Source: an uncultured Pelagibacteraceae bacterium (lineage in GTDB: Bacteria > Pseudomonadota > Alphaproteobacteria > Pelagibacterales > Pelagibacteraceae). From it: a stretch of 58,311 bases of DNA. Each line of letters opens with the position of its first letter. Within the stretch, counting starts at the first letter, position 1. Positions 35,100 to 44,606 of this stretch are shown in pieces. The translations under genes were made by a program, and so were the position numbers. Under the pieces are notes generated by a model. That model saw nothing but the letters and a program-made list of their open reading frames with translations, made no database searches and had not been told where the DNA came from. The stretch covers positions 1 through 58,311 of the forward strand of contig CACLPR010000005.1 in assembly GCA_902608845.1 (NCBI GenBank), read 5' to 3'.

Positions 35100-35471
35100 A
35101 TGGAAGATAATTTTAACAAACATCTTGGCAATAAGCTCAAGCTAAGAAGATTAGCACTAGGTTTAACTCAGACTAAAGTAGCAAAAGCGATAAACGTAAC
35201 ATTTCAACAAATTCAAAAGTATGAAAAAGGAACTAACGGTGTAAGTTCAATTAGATTATTGCAACTTTCTAATTATTTAAAAGTCCCAATAAACTATTTC
35301 TTTGAGGATTTTTCAGAATATTTAATAAATCTTGATAAATCAAAAGAGGGACACATGAATGTAAACTATAACTTCTTAGTTAAAGTTTATTCAGAGTTAA
35401 CTCAGGATCAAAAAATTAAATTCGGAAAAAATTTACAAATAGCACAAATAAATACTTCTAAAGCTGTTTAA
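35100..35471 (+). CDS. XRE-family regulator, PraR/PhrR-like
   Basis: The 123-residue protein is an N-terminal Cro/CI-type helix-turn-helix (about residues 10-68: LGNKLKLRRLALGLTQTKVAKAINVTFQQIQKYEKGTN) with a short C-terminal tail. TFQQIQKYEKGTN, RLLQLSNYLKVPINYFFE is the pattern of the alphaproteobacterial PraR/PhrR group, which control adhesion and stress genes in rhizobia; its role here is unknown. It has an AGAGGGG Shine-Dalgarno 6 nt before the ATG, so it is transcribed separately. A tRNA-Asn gene on the other strand ends 6 nt after its stop. Confidence 0.85.
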   Translation: MEDNFNKHLGNKLKLRRLALGLTQTKVAKAINVTFQQIQKYEKGTNGVSSIRLLQLSNYLKVPINYFFEDFSEYLINLDKSKEGHMNVNYNFLVKVYSELTQDQKIKFGKNLQIAQINTSKAV

Positions 35472-35477
35472 TTGATT

Positions 35478-35553
35478 TGGCTCCTCGGGCAGGACTCGAA
35501 CCTGCGACCAATTGATTAACAGTCAACTGCTCTACCAACTGAGCTACCGAGGA
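35478..35553 (-). tRNA. tRNA-Asn (anticodon GUU)
   Basis: On the minus strand the acceptor TCCTCGG pairs with CCGAGGA, the D-arm reads TAGCTCAGTTGGTAGAGCA, the anticodon loop CTGTTAA gives GTT (plus-strand 35518-35520), the T-arm is CAGGTTCGAGTCCTG, and CCA is encoded at 35478-35480. Confidence 0.97.
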
Positions 35554-35603
35554 ATATTTTTCTCACAACTTACTTTTTTTAAAACTTATCTCAATACTTT
35601 TTT

Positions 35604-35677
35604 TGGAGGCAACGCCCGGAATCGAACCGGGATACAAGGATTTGCAATCCTCTGCGTAACCATTCCGCCACGTTGCC
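35604..35677 (-). tRNA. tRNA-Cys (anticodon GCA)
   Basis: On the minus strand the acceptor GGCAACG pairs with CGTTGCC, the anticodon loop TTGCAAA gives GCA (plus-strand 35643-35645), the T-arm is CCGGTTCGATTCCGG, the discriminator is U as expected for tRNA-Cys, and CCA is encoded at 35604-35606. It lies 50 nt from tRNA-Asn, probably in one transcript. The 119 nt from here to valS show only AT-rich sequence that must contain divergent promoters. Confidence 0.96.
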
Positions 35678-35796
35678 ATCAAATATAAAATATTTGGTAA
35701 TCGATATTTGTATAATTCATTTTGATCATTAGTCTATAAATTTAGCAATGATTTTCATTATTGTTTATTAATTTGATTAATTTATAAAACAATTCA

Positions 35797-38424
35797 ATGA
35801 GTTTTGATAAATATGAGCATAAAAATGTAGAAAATAAAATCTACGATTATTGGGAAAAAAATGATTTATTTAAACCCAAAGAAAATTCAAAAAAATTCTC
35901 AATTGTAATTCCACCACCGAATGTAACTGGAAGTCTCCACATGGGGCATGCTTTAAATAACTCAATTCAAGATGTTTTAACTAGATTTCATAGAATGAAT
36001 AATTATGAAACTTTATGGCAACCAGGAACAGATCACGCCGGAATTGCAACCCAAGCATTAGTTGAAAAAAAACTTACAAAAGAAGGGGTTAAAAAAAATG
36101 ATTTGGGTAGGGAAAAATTCATAGAAAAAGTGTGGGAATGGAAAAACGAATATGGAGATATTATAATAAACCAACTTAAAAAACTTGGATGTTCTTGTGA
36201 TTGGTCTCGTAATGCATTCACAATGGACGAGAATTTATCCAAATCAGTCATAAAAGTATTTGTTGATCTTTATAATAAGAAATTAATCTACAAAGCAAAA
36301 AAACTTGTAAATTGGGATGTTGTTTTAAAAACAGCAATATCTGATTTAGAAGTTGATCAACGTGAAGTAAATTCTCAACTTTATTATATAAATTATCCAA
36401 TAGAAAATTCTGATAAATTTATAACAATTGCAACAACCAGACCTGAAACTATGTTGGGAGATACTGCAATAGCAGTTAATCCTAAAGACGATCGATTTAA
36501 AGATATTGTTGGAAAGCTAGTGACCATTCCTTTAGCAAACAGAAAAATAAAAATAATAACAGATGACTATGCTGATCCTGAACAAGGAACAGGAGCAGTA
36601 AAAATTACTCCAGCTCATGATTTCAATGACTATGATGTAGGTATAAGAAACAAGTTAGAAGTAATTAATATATTTACGCCTAATGGAAAAATAAATGACA
36701 ATGCACCTGACCCATATAAAGGTTTAGATAGATTTGCTGCAAGAAAATTAATCCTAGAACATCTTGAAGAAGGTAAATTTTTAGAAAAAATTGAAAAGTT
36801 AGTAAATAAAGTTCCATATGGGGATAGATCTAATTCAATTATTGAACCTTACTTAACGGAACAATGGTTTGTTGATGCAAAAACTTTAGCCATTAAAGCA
36901 AAAGAAGTGGTAAATAATGGTAAGACTAAATTTTTTCCAGAAAATTGGTCTAAAACTTATTTTCAATGGATGGATAATATTGAACCTTGGTGTATTTCTC
37001 GTCAATTATGGTGGGGTCATCAAATTCCAGCATGGTACGGACCTGATGGAAAAATATTTGTAGCTGAAAACGAGGTCGAATGTAAAAAACAAGCAAAAGA
37101 ATTCTATTCAAAAGATGTGGAATTAAAAAGAGATGAGGATGTATTAGACACTTGGTTTTCTTCAGGTCTATGGCCATTTGCGACTTTAGGTTGGCCAGAA
37201 AAAACTCCAGAAGTTGAAAAATTTTATCCAACAAGTGTTCTTGTTACTGGTTTTGATATCATATTTTTTTGGGTTGCTAGAATGATAATGATGGGAACTC
37301 AGTTTTTAGATAAGGAACCTTTTAAAAATATATATGTTCATGCTTTAGTTAGAGATGAAAAGGGTCAAAAAATGTCTAAATCAAAGGGTAATGTAATTGA
37401 TCCTTTAGAACTTATTGAAAAATATAGTGCTGATGCTTTAAGATTTACTCTTTTGTCAATGGCATCGCCAGGTCGAGATGTAAAATTATCTGAAGACAGG
37501 GTTAAAGGTTATAGAAATTTCTTGAATAAAGTTTGGAATGCCAACAATTTTTTAAGACAAAATGAGTGTGATTTTAGCGACATAAGAAAACCTGAAAATC
37601 TTAAATTAACAATTAACAAGTGGATATTATCAGAGTTAGTTAAAACTAAAAACGAGACTGAAAACAGTTTAAAAAACTATAGGTTTGATGAAGCAGCAAA
37701 GAATATTTATCAATTTGTATGGCATTCATTTTGTGACTGGTATTTAGAGTTATCCAAAACCGTTTTAAACTCTGAAAATGAGGAAGATATTAAGGAGTTA
37801 AGACAAACTTCATCATTTGTTTTTAAGGAAATTTTAATAATACTTCATCCATTTATTCCATTTGTTACTGAAGAGATGTGGTTAAATAACAATCTAGACA
37901 ATGAGGGCAAAAATTACCTTATGTATGCTAATTGGCTAGAAGATGATTATCATGAAAAAAAATCGTATGATGAGATAAATAATATCATTAATTTTATTAC
38001 ATCAATTAGATCATTTAAAAATGAATTAAATATAAGTCCTGGATCATTTATTGAAATTTCAACAGAAAATACAAACAAAGAATATAAAACCTTTTTATCT
38101 TCTAATGAAAATATAATGAAAAAAAATGGAAGAATTAAAAATTTTCATGAAAAAGATTTAGACAAGCCCTCTGCAAGTATAGTCATAAGTGGTGAGTTAT
38201 TTAAATTATATTTTGATGAAGATGTTGATTTAAATATGATCAAATCAACACTAGAAAAGAAAATTACAAAAATTACTGAAGAGATGAAAAAAATTGATGT
38301 TAGATTATCAAATAAATCCTTTGTGGATCGTGCACCACAAAATATAGTAGAGCAGGAGAAAAGCAACTTTGCTAATCTTGAAAAAGATGTTAAAAAAATA
38401 GAATTAACTCTTAAAGGTTTATAA
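35797..38424 (+). CDS. valS: Valyl-tRNA synthetase
   Basis: This class I synthetase charges tRNA-Val. The 875-residue protein has the HIGH motif in [15 protein letters not shown] (about 46-60), the editing domain with [17 protein letters not shown] and [50 protein letters not shown], the KMSKS loop [14 protein letters not shown], the tRNA anticodon-binding domain, and a C-terminal coiled coil (about 810-875) that ends [14 protein letters not shown]. It is full length. Its stop overlaps the ilvD ATG by 1 nt. Confidence 0.98.
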   Translation: MSFDKYEHKNVENKIYDYWEKNDLFKPKENSKKFSIVIPPPNVTGSLHMGHALNNSIQDVLTRFHRMNNYETLWQPGTDHAGIATQALVEKKLTKEGVKKNDLGREKFIEKVWEWKNEYGDIIINQLKKLGCSCDWSRNAFTMDENLSKSVIKVFVDLYNKKLIYKAKKLVNWDVVLKTAISDLEVDQREVNSQLYYINYPIENSDKFITIATTRPETMLGDTAIAVNPKDDRFKDIVGKLVTIPLANRKIKIITDDYADPEQGTGAVKITPAHDFNDYDVGIRNKLEVINIFTPNGKINDNAPDPYKGLDRFAARKLILEHLEEGKFLEKIEKLVNKVPYGDRSNSIIEPYLTEQWFVDAKTLAIKAKEVVNNGKTKFFPENWSKTYFQWMDNIEPWCISRQLWWGHQIPAWYGPDGKIFVAENEVECKKQAKEFYSKDVELKRDEDVLDTWFSSGLWPFATLGWPEKTPEVEKFYPTSVLVTGFDIIFFWVARMIMMGTQFLDKEPFKNIYVHALVRDEKGQKMSKSKGNVIDPLELIEKYSADALRFTLLSMASPGRDVKLSEDRVKGYRNFLNKVWNANNFLRQNECDFSDIRKPENLKLTINKWILSELVKTKNETENSLKNYRFDEAAKNIYQFVWHSFCDWYLELSKTVLNSENEEDIKELRQTSSFVFKEILIILHPFIPFVTEEMWLNNNLDNEGKNYLMYANWLEDDYHEKKSYDEINNIINFITSIRSFKNELNISPGSFIEISTENTNKEYKTFLSSNENIMKKNGRIKNFHEKDLDKPSASIVISGELFKLYFDEDVDLNMIKSTLEKKITKITEEMKKIDVRLSNKSFVDRAPQNIVEQEKSNFANLEKDVKKIELTLKGL

Positions 38425-40142
38425 TGAAAAAATTTAATAAGAAAAAATTACCAAGTAGACATACAACAATAGGTGCTGATAAAGCTCCACAAAGATCCTT
38501 TTATTATGCAATGGATTTAACAGAAAAGGACGTTGCCAAACCTTTTGTTGGAGTTGTATCAACATGGAATGAAGCTGCTCCATGTAACATTAATTTAATG
38601 AAACAAGCTCAATCAGTTAAAAAAGGTGTTCAAGCAACTGGAGGAACGCCAAGAGAATTTTGTACTATTACTGTAACAGATGGAATTGCAATGGGTCATG
38701 AAGGAATGAAATCATCTTTGATTTCAAGAGATGTAATTGCAGACTCAACAGAACTTACAGTCAGAGGACATTGTTATGATGCATTAGTTGGATTAGCTGG
38801 ATGTGATAAATCATTACCAGGTTTAATGATGGCTATGGTTAGATTAAATGTTCCAAGTGTTTTTATTTATGGTGGTTCTATCTTACCAGGTAGATTTGAA
38901 GGTAAAGACGTAACTGTAGTTGATGTATTTGAAGGTGTTGGAAAATATACTTCAAAAAAAATGACTGCTCATGCTTTAAGAAAATTAGAACTTAAAGCTT
39001 GTCCAAGTGCTGGTGCTTGTGGTGGTCAATTTACAGCTAATACAATGGCATGTGTTTCAGAGGCAATTGGTTTAGCATTACCTTTTTCTGCTGGCACACC
39101 TGCACCTTATGCTGAAAGAAATAAGTATGCAGTTGATAGTGGAAAAGCTGTCATGAATTTGTTAGCAAAAAATATTAGACCAAGAGATATTGTAACAAGA
39201 AAATCTTTAGAAAACGCAGCAACAATTGTTGCAGCAACCGGTGGATCAACAAATGCTGGTTTACACTTACCAGCTATTGCAAATGAAATTGGAATTAAAT
39301 TTGATTTAATGGATGTTGCAAAAATATTTAAAAAAACTCCTTATCTTGCTGATTTAAAACCTGGTGGAAAATATGTTGCAAAAGATATGTGGGAAGCAGG
39401 AGGAGTTCCAATGTTATTAAAAACTCTTATGGATGGTGGCTACATTCACGGAGACTGTATGACAGTTACAGGTAAAACCATGAGAGAAAATTTAAAAAAT
39501 GTTAAATTTAGAACTAATCAAAAAGTAATGAGATCTTATAAAAATCCAATTTCACCAACAGGAGGAGTAGTTGGATTAAAAGGAAATTTGGCTCCAGAAG
39601 GTGGAATTGTAAAAATAGCAGGTTTGAAAAAATTACAATTTACAGGAAGAGCAAGATGTTTTGATAATGAAGAAGCTGCTTACAAAGCAGTAATAAACAG
39701 AAAATACAAAGATGGAGATATCATTATAATTAGATATGAAGGACCTATAGGAGGTCCTGGTATGAGAGAAATGCTTCAAACAACTGCAGCAATCTACGGT
39801 CAGGGAAAAGGGGAGAAAGTAGCTCTTATAACAGATGGTAGGTTCTCTGGGGCTACCAGAGGCTTTTGTATCGGTCATGTGGGCCCTGAGGCCTCCGTAG
39901 GTGGTCCTATAGCCCTTTTAAGGAATGGGGATATCATCGATATAGACGCTAAAAAGGGCACTATTAACGTAAGACTTACAAAGAAGGAATTAAGTGCAAG
40001 ACGTAAAAAATGGAAACCAAGAAAAGTGAATTTTGGTAATGGTACATTATGGAAATACGCACAAACTGTTGGACCAGCTTATAAAGGTGCACCAACTCAT
40101 CCAGGTGGTAAAAACGAGGTTAGAACGTACGCTGATATTTAA
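38424..40142 (+). CDS. ilvD: Dihydroxy-acid dehydratase
   Basis: IlvD is an Fe-S enzyme of valine, leucine and isoleucine synthesis. The 572-residue protein has the cluster cysteines in [18 protein letters not shown] and [16 protein letters not shown], the substrate block [17 protein letters not shown], and the C-terminal [35 protein letters not shown]. About 170 bp near 39797-39970 are markedly more GC-rich (36 of 60 bases G/C in 39841-39900) than the rest of the gene, with GGG, GGC, GCC and CCC codons not favoured elsewhere. The reading frame is intact. Confidence 0.97.
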   Translation: MKKFNKKKLPSRHTTIGADKAPQRSFYYAMDLTEKDVAKPFVGVVSTWNEAAPCNINLMKQAQSVKKGVQATGGTPREFCTITVTDGIAMGHEGMKSSLISRDVIADSTELTVRGHCYDALVGLAGCDKSLPGLMMAMVRLNVPSVFIYGGSILPGRFEGKDVTVVDVFEGVGKYTSKKMTAHALRKLELKACPSAGACGGQFTANTMACVSEAIGLALPFSAGTPAPYAERNKYAVDSGKAVMNLLAKNIRPRDIVTRKSLENAATIVAATGGSTNAGLHLPAIANEIGIKFDLMDVAKIFKKTPYLADLKPGGKYVAKDMWEAGGVPMLLKTLMDGGYIHGDCMTVTGKTMRENLKNVKFRTNQKVMRSYKNPISPTGGVVGLKGNLAPEGGIVKIAGLKKLQFTGRARCFDNEEAAYKAVINRKYKDGDIIIIRYEGPIGGPGMREMLQTTAAIYGQGKGEKVALITDGRFSGATRGFCIGHVGPEASVGGPIALLRNGDIIDIDAKKGTINVRLTKKELSARRKKWKPRKVNFGNGTLWKYAQTVGPAYKGAPTHPGGKNEVRTYADI

Positions 40143-41344
40143 TGAAAATTAGACCTGTAATACTTTGTGGTGGCGCAGGAACAAGACTTTGGCCAGATAA
40201 AAAAAAACATCAAGCAAAACAATTTATTGATTTTGGCGGATGGAGTTTAATTCAAAAAACTTTAAAAAGAGTAAATAAACCAATTTTTGATTTTCCAATA
40301 ATCAGCACAAATTTAAAATACTTAAAGCAAGTCAAATTAGCTTTAAAAAAAAGTAAAATTAAAAAGTTTAAAATAGTTCTAGAACCAGCTAAAAAAAATA
40401 CCGCACCGGCAATTCTTGCTTCAGCTTTGATAAAGGATATTCCATTAGAGCAACCATTAATGTTTTTTGCAGCAGACCATTTAATTGAAAGGTCTAATAT
40501 TTTAAATAAATCCCTTTTAAAAAATAAACCAAATTTAGATAATCAAAATTTATTTATTTTTGGAATAAAACCTACAAACCCATCAAGTGAATATGGATAT
40601 TTTTTAACTAAAAAAATTAAATCTATAAATAAAGTTACAAAATTTATTGAAAAACCAAAATTATCAAAAGCAAAAGAAGTAATTAAGAAAAAAGGTTACT
40701 GGAATTCTGGCATGTTTTATTTAAGAAAAGACTCAATAATCAATAACTTTAAAAAATATCAAAATAAAACTTACAAAAGTTGTGTTGAGGCAATTAAAAA
40801 AGGCAAATATAAAAATAATACCTACTACTTAAACAAAAGAGCTTTTGAAAAATCAGTCGAGAAATCTTTTGATTATGCAATACTAGAGAAAACAAATAAA
40901 ATTAATGCTATTAAATTAGACATTCCTTGGTCTGATCTTGGTAGTTGGAAAGAGATACTTAAGATATATGATAAAAATAAAAGAAAACACTTTAAGAAAA
41001 AGAATGTTTTTTATAGACCATGGGGGAGTTATTTAAATTTATTTGAGGGAAAAGAGTTTTTAATTAAAGAATTATCAGTAAAGCCTAAAGGTATATTAAG
41101 TCTTCAAAAACATCACCACAGAGCAGAACATTGGTTAGTTACCAAAGGTAATCCAAGAATAACTTTAAATAAAAATATCATTAATAAAAAACCTGATGAG
41201 CATATATTTATTCCATTAGGAGCAATTCATAGAATACAAAATCCTGGAAAAAAACCTGTAAAAATTATGGAAGCTCAAGTAGGTTCTATACTTAAAGAAA
41301 CTGATATTGTTAGATATCAAGACATCTATGGTAGAGTTAAATAA
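40142..41344 (+). CDS. manC: Mannose-1-phosphate guanylyltransferase (type II, with cupin domain)
   Basis: ManC makes GDP-mannose for polysaccharide or LPS synthesis. The 400-residue protein has the nucleotidyltransferase start PVILCGGAGTRLWPDKKKHQAKQF, EPAKKNTAPAILASAL, FAADHLIE, FIEKPKLSKAKEVIKKKGYWNSGMFYLR and DIPWSDLGSW. A C-terminal cupin follows (RPWGSYLNLFEG, LSLQKHHHRAEHWLVTKG, FIPLGAIHRIQNPGK). Type II enzymes are usually ~470 residues, so the linker is shortened and the isomerase activity of bifunctional AlgA-type proteins should not be assumed. It overlaps ilvD by 1 nt. Confidence 0.9.
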   Translation: MKIRPVILCGGAGTRLWPDKKKHQAKQFIDFGGWSLIQKTLKRVNKPIFDFPIISTNLKYLKQVKLALKKSKIKKFKIVLEPAKKNTAPAILASALIKDIPLEQPLMFFAADHLIERSNILNKSLLKNKPNLDNQNLFIFGIKPTNPSSEYGYFLTKKIKSINKVTKFIEKPKLSKAKEVIKKKGYWNSGMFYLRKDSIINNFKKYQNKTYKSCVEAIKKGKYKNNTYYLNKRAFEKSVEKSFDYAILEKTNKINAIKLDIPWSDLGSWKEILKIYDKNKRKHFKKKNVFYRPWGSYLNLFEGKEFLIKELSVKPKGILSLQKHHHRAEHWLVTKGNPRITLNKNIINKKPDEHIFIPLGAIHRIQNPGKKPVKIMEAQVGSILKETDIVRYQDIYGRVK

Positions 41345-41354
41345 TTAACTCTTA

Positions 41355-42194
41355 ATGGATAATACTGTTTTTATATTAGTTCTTATCGCAGCCATTACTC
41401 ATGCCACATGGAATGGAATGGTTAAGAAACATTCTGATAAAGTTATAGCTTTATCCGGCGTAATTTTAGGTCGTTTACCATTAGCTTTAACAGCAATAAT
41501 AATCTTACCTTTACCTACATATGAGAGTATTCCTTATTTAATTGTTAGCATTATTATTCACCAAGCATATCAATGGTATCTTTTAAGTGCATATGAACTA
41601 GGAGATTTAACAAAGGTTTATCCGATTGCACGTGGAACAGGGCCTTTGGTTGCTACTATAATTTCAATTTTATTTTTAGGCTTGGTGCTTGATAATTTTC
41701 TTATTCTTTCAATTTTAATTATTTGTTTAGGAATAATTTTTTTAAGCTTATTTGATAAATCCAAAAAAAACTCAAAAATAATCCAATATTCACTATTAAC
41801 TGGTTTATGGATCGGATTGTATTCTGTGATAGATGGTTATGGCGCAAGGGTAAGTTTGTCAGCTATTTCCTTTATTAGCTGGGTGTTTGTTATAAATGCA
41901 TTACTGCACACATTTGTAATGCGTTTAAAAGATGAGAAAAATATTATTCAAAGATTAGCAAAATATGGAAAAAAGATATTTATATTCGGTGGTTCACTTG
42001 ATTACTTCACTTATATAACAGTAGTATGGGCGTTTACTAAAGCACCAATACCAATTGTTGGTGCATTAAGAGAAACGAGTATTTTATTTTCTATTTTAAT
42101 TGGATATTTCTTTTTAAAAGAACAAATAACTTCAAAAAAAATTATATCTATTTTATTAATTGTTATTGGTGTAATAGGAATTAAAGTATTTTAA
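41355..42194 (+). CDS. EamA/DMT-family transporter
   Basis: The 279-residue protein is made of about ten transmembrane helices in two EamA halves, with the usual start VFILVLIAAITHATWNGMVKKH, helix-4 context GDLTKVYPIARGTGPLVATIISILFLG and the second-half match APIPIVGALRETSILFSILIGYFFLKEQIT. Members export or import small metabolites; the substrate cannot be told from sequence. It lies between manC (10 nt gap) and phoR (10 nt gap), perhaps in one transcript with manC. Confidence 0.9.
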   Translation: MDNTVFILVLIAAITHATWNGMVKKHSDKVIALSGVILGRLPLALTAIIILPLPTYESIPYLIVSIIIHQAYQWYLLSAYELGDLTKVYPIARGTGPLVATIISILFLGLVLDNFLILSILIICLGIIFLSLFDKSKKNSKIIQYSLLTGLWIGLYSVIDGYGARVSLSAISFISWVFVINALLHTFVMRLKDEKNIIQRLAKYGKKIFIFGGSLDYFTYITVVWAFTKAPIPIVGALRETSILFSILIGYFFLKEQITSKKIISILLIVIGVIGIKVF

Positions 42195-42204
42195 TTGTAA
42201 TTAA

Positions 42205-43362
42205 ATGGAACTTTTAACAATCATCTTATTAATTATCGTAGGGATTTTGGCTTTCTTGTTGCTTAAAAAAGAAAGAGTTCTAGGTATCAAAACTGATGAA
42301 AATAAAACTGAAGAACAAGTAAAAGTAATTGAAAGTAAAGATTATAGAAAAAATATCTACGATTTATTAAATTATATACCAGAGGGAATAATAATATTAG
42401 ATAAATCAAAGAAAATTATATTTAGTAATAATTCAGCAAATAATTGGTTTCAAATAAAATTAAATGAAAATATTAGCGGCTATTTAAGAAATCCTGATTT
42501 ATTAATTTCAATTGATAAAGCATTTGATGGTAAAAAAGTTACAGATTTTGAAATAGAAATTAGAAATCAAGCTGTTTTAAGATTAAATATTACTATTTAT
42601 CTTGACCAAAATAATTTATTTTTTGACGAAAATTCATGCTTTTTATTTATTAGAGACTTAACTGAATTTTATAAATTCCAACAACTCAAATCAGATTTTG
42701 TTGCTAATGTTTCTCACGAGCTAAGAACTCCTTTACAATCAATAAAAATGGGTCTTGAAACCTTTGAAAATAACCCAGATATAAAACAAAATTCAGAGGC
42801 AAATAATTTATTACCAGTTATGATTTCCCAGTCAGAGAGAATGGAAAATCTAATTCGAGATTTACTTTCTTTATCAAAAATTGAATTACAAGAACACATA
42901 AGACCAACTCACGAGATAGATTTAGTAGAGCTGATTGATTATGTAATTAAAACATATGAAAAAATATTAAGTAAAAATAAAATTAAACTTATATTTAATA
43001 AAATTGATAATTGTAAAATAATAGGTGACAGAGATAAGCTTATTGAAATATTCACAAATCTTATTGATAATTCGATTAAATATAGTGATAAAAATAAGGA
43101 AATAATAATTACAGCAAAAAAAGATGGGGATTTAATTATTATTTCCGTAGCAGATCAAGGAATTGGAATTCCAAAAGAATCAATTCACAGAATCACGGAA
43201 AGATTTTTCACGGTAGACCCTAGCAAAAGTCGAAGCGTTGGAGGAACAGGATTAGGTTTGGCAATTGTGAAACATTTGGTTTCTCAACATAGAGCAGAAT
43301 TGAACATCAACAGTATTGAAAATCAAGGAACAACAATAGATATCAAATTCAATTCTTTATAA
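42205..43362 (+). CDS. phoR: PhoR phosphate-sensing histidine kinase
   Basis: PhoR phosphorylates PhoB when phosphate is scarce, under control of PstSCAB-PhoU. The 385-residue protein has one N-terminal transmembrane helix (3-20), a PAS domain (about 48-150, YDLLNYIPEGIIILDKSKK), the dimerisation/His box FVANVSHELRTPLQSIK with His171, and an ATPase domain with N box FTNLIDNSIKYS, DQGIGIP and GGTGLGLAIVKHL. It lies upstream of pstS and is separated by 106 nt containing the pst promoter, whereas phoB is the last gene of the pst operon, so the pair is split. The role is taken from gene context. Confidence 0.92.
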   Translation: MELLTIILLIIVGILAFLLLKKERVLGIKTDENKTEEQVKVIESKDYRKNIYDLLNYIPEGIIILDKSKKIIFSNNSANNWFQIKLNENISGYLRNPDLLISIDKAFDGKKVTDFEIEIRNQAVLRLNITIYLDQNNLFFDENSCFLFIRDLTEFYKFQQLKSDFVANVSHELRTPLQSIKMGLETFENNPDIKQNSEANNLLPVMISQSERMENLIRDLLSLSKIELQEHIRPTHEIDLVELIDYVIKTYEKILSKNKIKLIFNKIDNCKIIGDRDKLIEIFTNLIDNSIKYSDKNKEIIITAKKDGDLIIISVADQGIGIPKESIHRITERFFTVDPSKSRSVGGTGLGLAIVKHLVSQHRAELNINSIENQGTTIDIKFNSL

Positions 43363-43382
43363 TACAACTAAAAAGTTAGTCT

Positions 43383-43400
43383 TTGTAATAAAAGTTTAAC
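43383..43400 (+). promoter_or_regulatory. PHO-box-like direct repeat upstream of pstS
   Basis: The sequence TTGTAAT-AAAA-GTTTAAC has the 7-4-7 layout of a PhoB box (family consensus CTGTCAT-N4-CTGTCAT). A TAAAAT hexamer (43411-43416) follows 10 nt later, the distance expected for a -10 element in a PhoB-activated promoter. The identification rests on layout and on the very similar element before pstC. Confidence 0.6.
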
Positions 43401-43468
43401 GTTCCTTTAATAAAATATAAAAGAATCAGATTTATTTATTTAAGCATAATAAATTCTTAAGGAGATAA

Positions 43469-44497
43469 ATGAAAAAAATAATAAATGTATTTTTAGGATT
43501 TCTTATAGTTTTAAGTTTTACAACAACTAGTTATTCAAGAGATCAAATTAAAATAGTAGGATCGTCCACTGTTTATCCTTATGCAACTGTAGTTGCTGAA
43601 AAATTTGGTAAAAGTGGTAAGTATAAAACTCCGGTTATAGAAAGCACAGGAACTGGTGGTGGAATGAAATTATTCTGTGCAGGTGTTGGTGCAAATCATC
43701 CAGATGTTACAAATGCCTCCAGAGCAATTAAACCAAAAGAAATTGAATTATGTAAAAAAAATGGTGTTACTGAAATTATAGAAATAATTGTTGGTAATGA
43801 CGGAATTTCTTTTGCTCATTCAGTGAGCGCTCCAGATGCTGATTTTACTAAAGAGCAATTATGGAGAGCCCTAGCCGCTAAAGTGGACATCGATGGTAAA
43901 CTTTTAGAAAATCCTTATAAAAAATGGAGTGATATAGATGCAAATCTTCCAAACAAAAAAATTGAAATTTTAATAGCCCCTCCAACATCAGGAACTAGAG
44001 ATGCTTGGAATTCTTTAGTAATGACTAAAGGATGTACAAAAACTGCAAAATCTCTTTATGAGTCAGCAGGTAAAAAAGCTAAAAAAGAATGTGCTAAAAT
44101 ACGTGAAGATGGATATGCCGTTGAAGCTGGCGAAAATGATACGCTTATAATACAAAAACTCTCATCAAATCCTGATGCTTTCGGTTTTTTTGGTTATAGT
44201 TATTTGGTTGCAAACAAAGATAAAATTAAAGCTTCATCAGTAGATGGTGTGCAACCATCATTAGAAGGAATTCAGGATTATTCATACCCAATTGCTAGGC
44301 CATTATTCTTTTATGTTAAAAAGGCTCATGTTGGTGTTATACCTGGTATTAAGGAATTTCTTAAAGAATTCACTTCAAAAAAAGCCATGAGTAACAGAGG
44401 TTATTTAGCTAAAATTGGATTAGTTCCTCTAGCATCTGACAAGTACAAAGCAACACGAACAGCAGCTCTAGATCTTGTTACTATAAGCATTAACTAG
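43469..44497 (+). CDS. pstS: Phosphate ABC transporter, periplasmic binding protein
   Basis: PstS binds inorganic phosphate in the periplasm for the Pst importer. The 342-residue product has a signal peptide (about 1-22), then IKIVGSSTVYPYATVVAEKFGKSG, ESTGTGGGMKLFCAGVG, DVTNASRAIKPKEIELC, APPTSGTRDAWNSLVM and GYFGYSYLVANK-like GFFGYSYLV, the phosphate-site loops. It has the strongest Shine-Dalgarno in the window (AAGGAGAT, 4-11 nt before the ATG). A PHO-box-like repeat lies upstream and a terminator hairpin follows, both consistent with high, phosphate-controlled expression. Confidence 0.97.
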   Translation: MKKIINVFLGFLIVLSFTTTSYSRDQIKIVGSSTVYPYATVVAEKFGKSGKYKTPVIESTGTGGGMKLFCAGVGANHPDVTNASRAIKPKEIELCKKNGVTEIIEIIVGNDGISFAHSVSAPDADFTKEQLWRALAAKVDIDGKLLENPYKKWSDIDANLPNKKIEILIAPPTSGTRDAWNSLVMTKGCTKTAKSLYESAGKKAKKECAKIREDGYAVEAGENDTLIIQKLSSNPDAFGFFGYSYLVANKDKIKASSVDGVQPSLEGIQDYSYPIARPLFFYVKKAHVGVIPGIKEFLKEFTSKKAMSNRGYLAKIGLVPLASDKYKATRTAALDLVTISIN

Positions 44498-44517
44498 ACT
44501 AATACTCAAAATTAAAA

Positions 44518-44544
44518 AAAAAGGCTAAATTCATTGGCCTTTTT
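44518..44544 (+). terminator. Rho-independent terminator after pstS
   Basis: AAAAAGGCTAA (44518-44528) pairs with TTGGCCTTTTT (44534-44544), one G-U pair, five-base loop, with the T-run on the 3' side. It ends the pstS message about 60 nt before pstC. Confidence 0.8.
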
Positions 44545-44563
44545 ATTCAATTACTAATTTAAT

Positions 44564-44581
44564 TTGTAATAAATCTGTAAC
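44564..44581 (+). promoter_or_regulatory. PHO-box-like direct repeat upstream of pstC
   Basis: TTGTAAT-AAAT-CTGTAAC is a 7-4-7 direct repeat close to the PhoB consensus, with a clearer second half-site than the one before pstS. It lies after the pstS terminator and 26 nt before the pstC ATG, so pstCAB-phoU-phoB probably has its own PhoB-driven promoter with a very short leader. Confidence 0.65.
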
Positions 44582-44606
44582 AAATTAAATATATCAAGTT
44601 GTTTGA

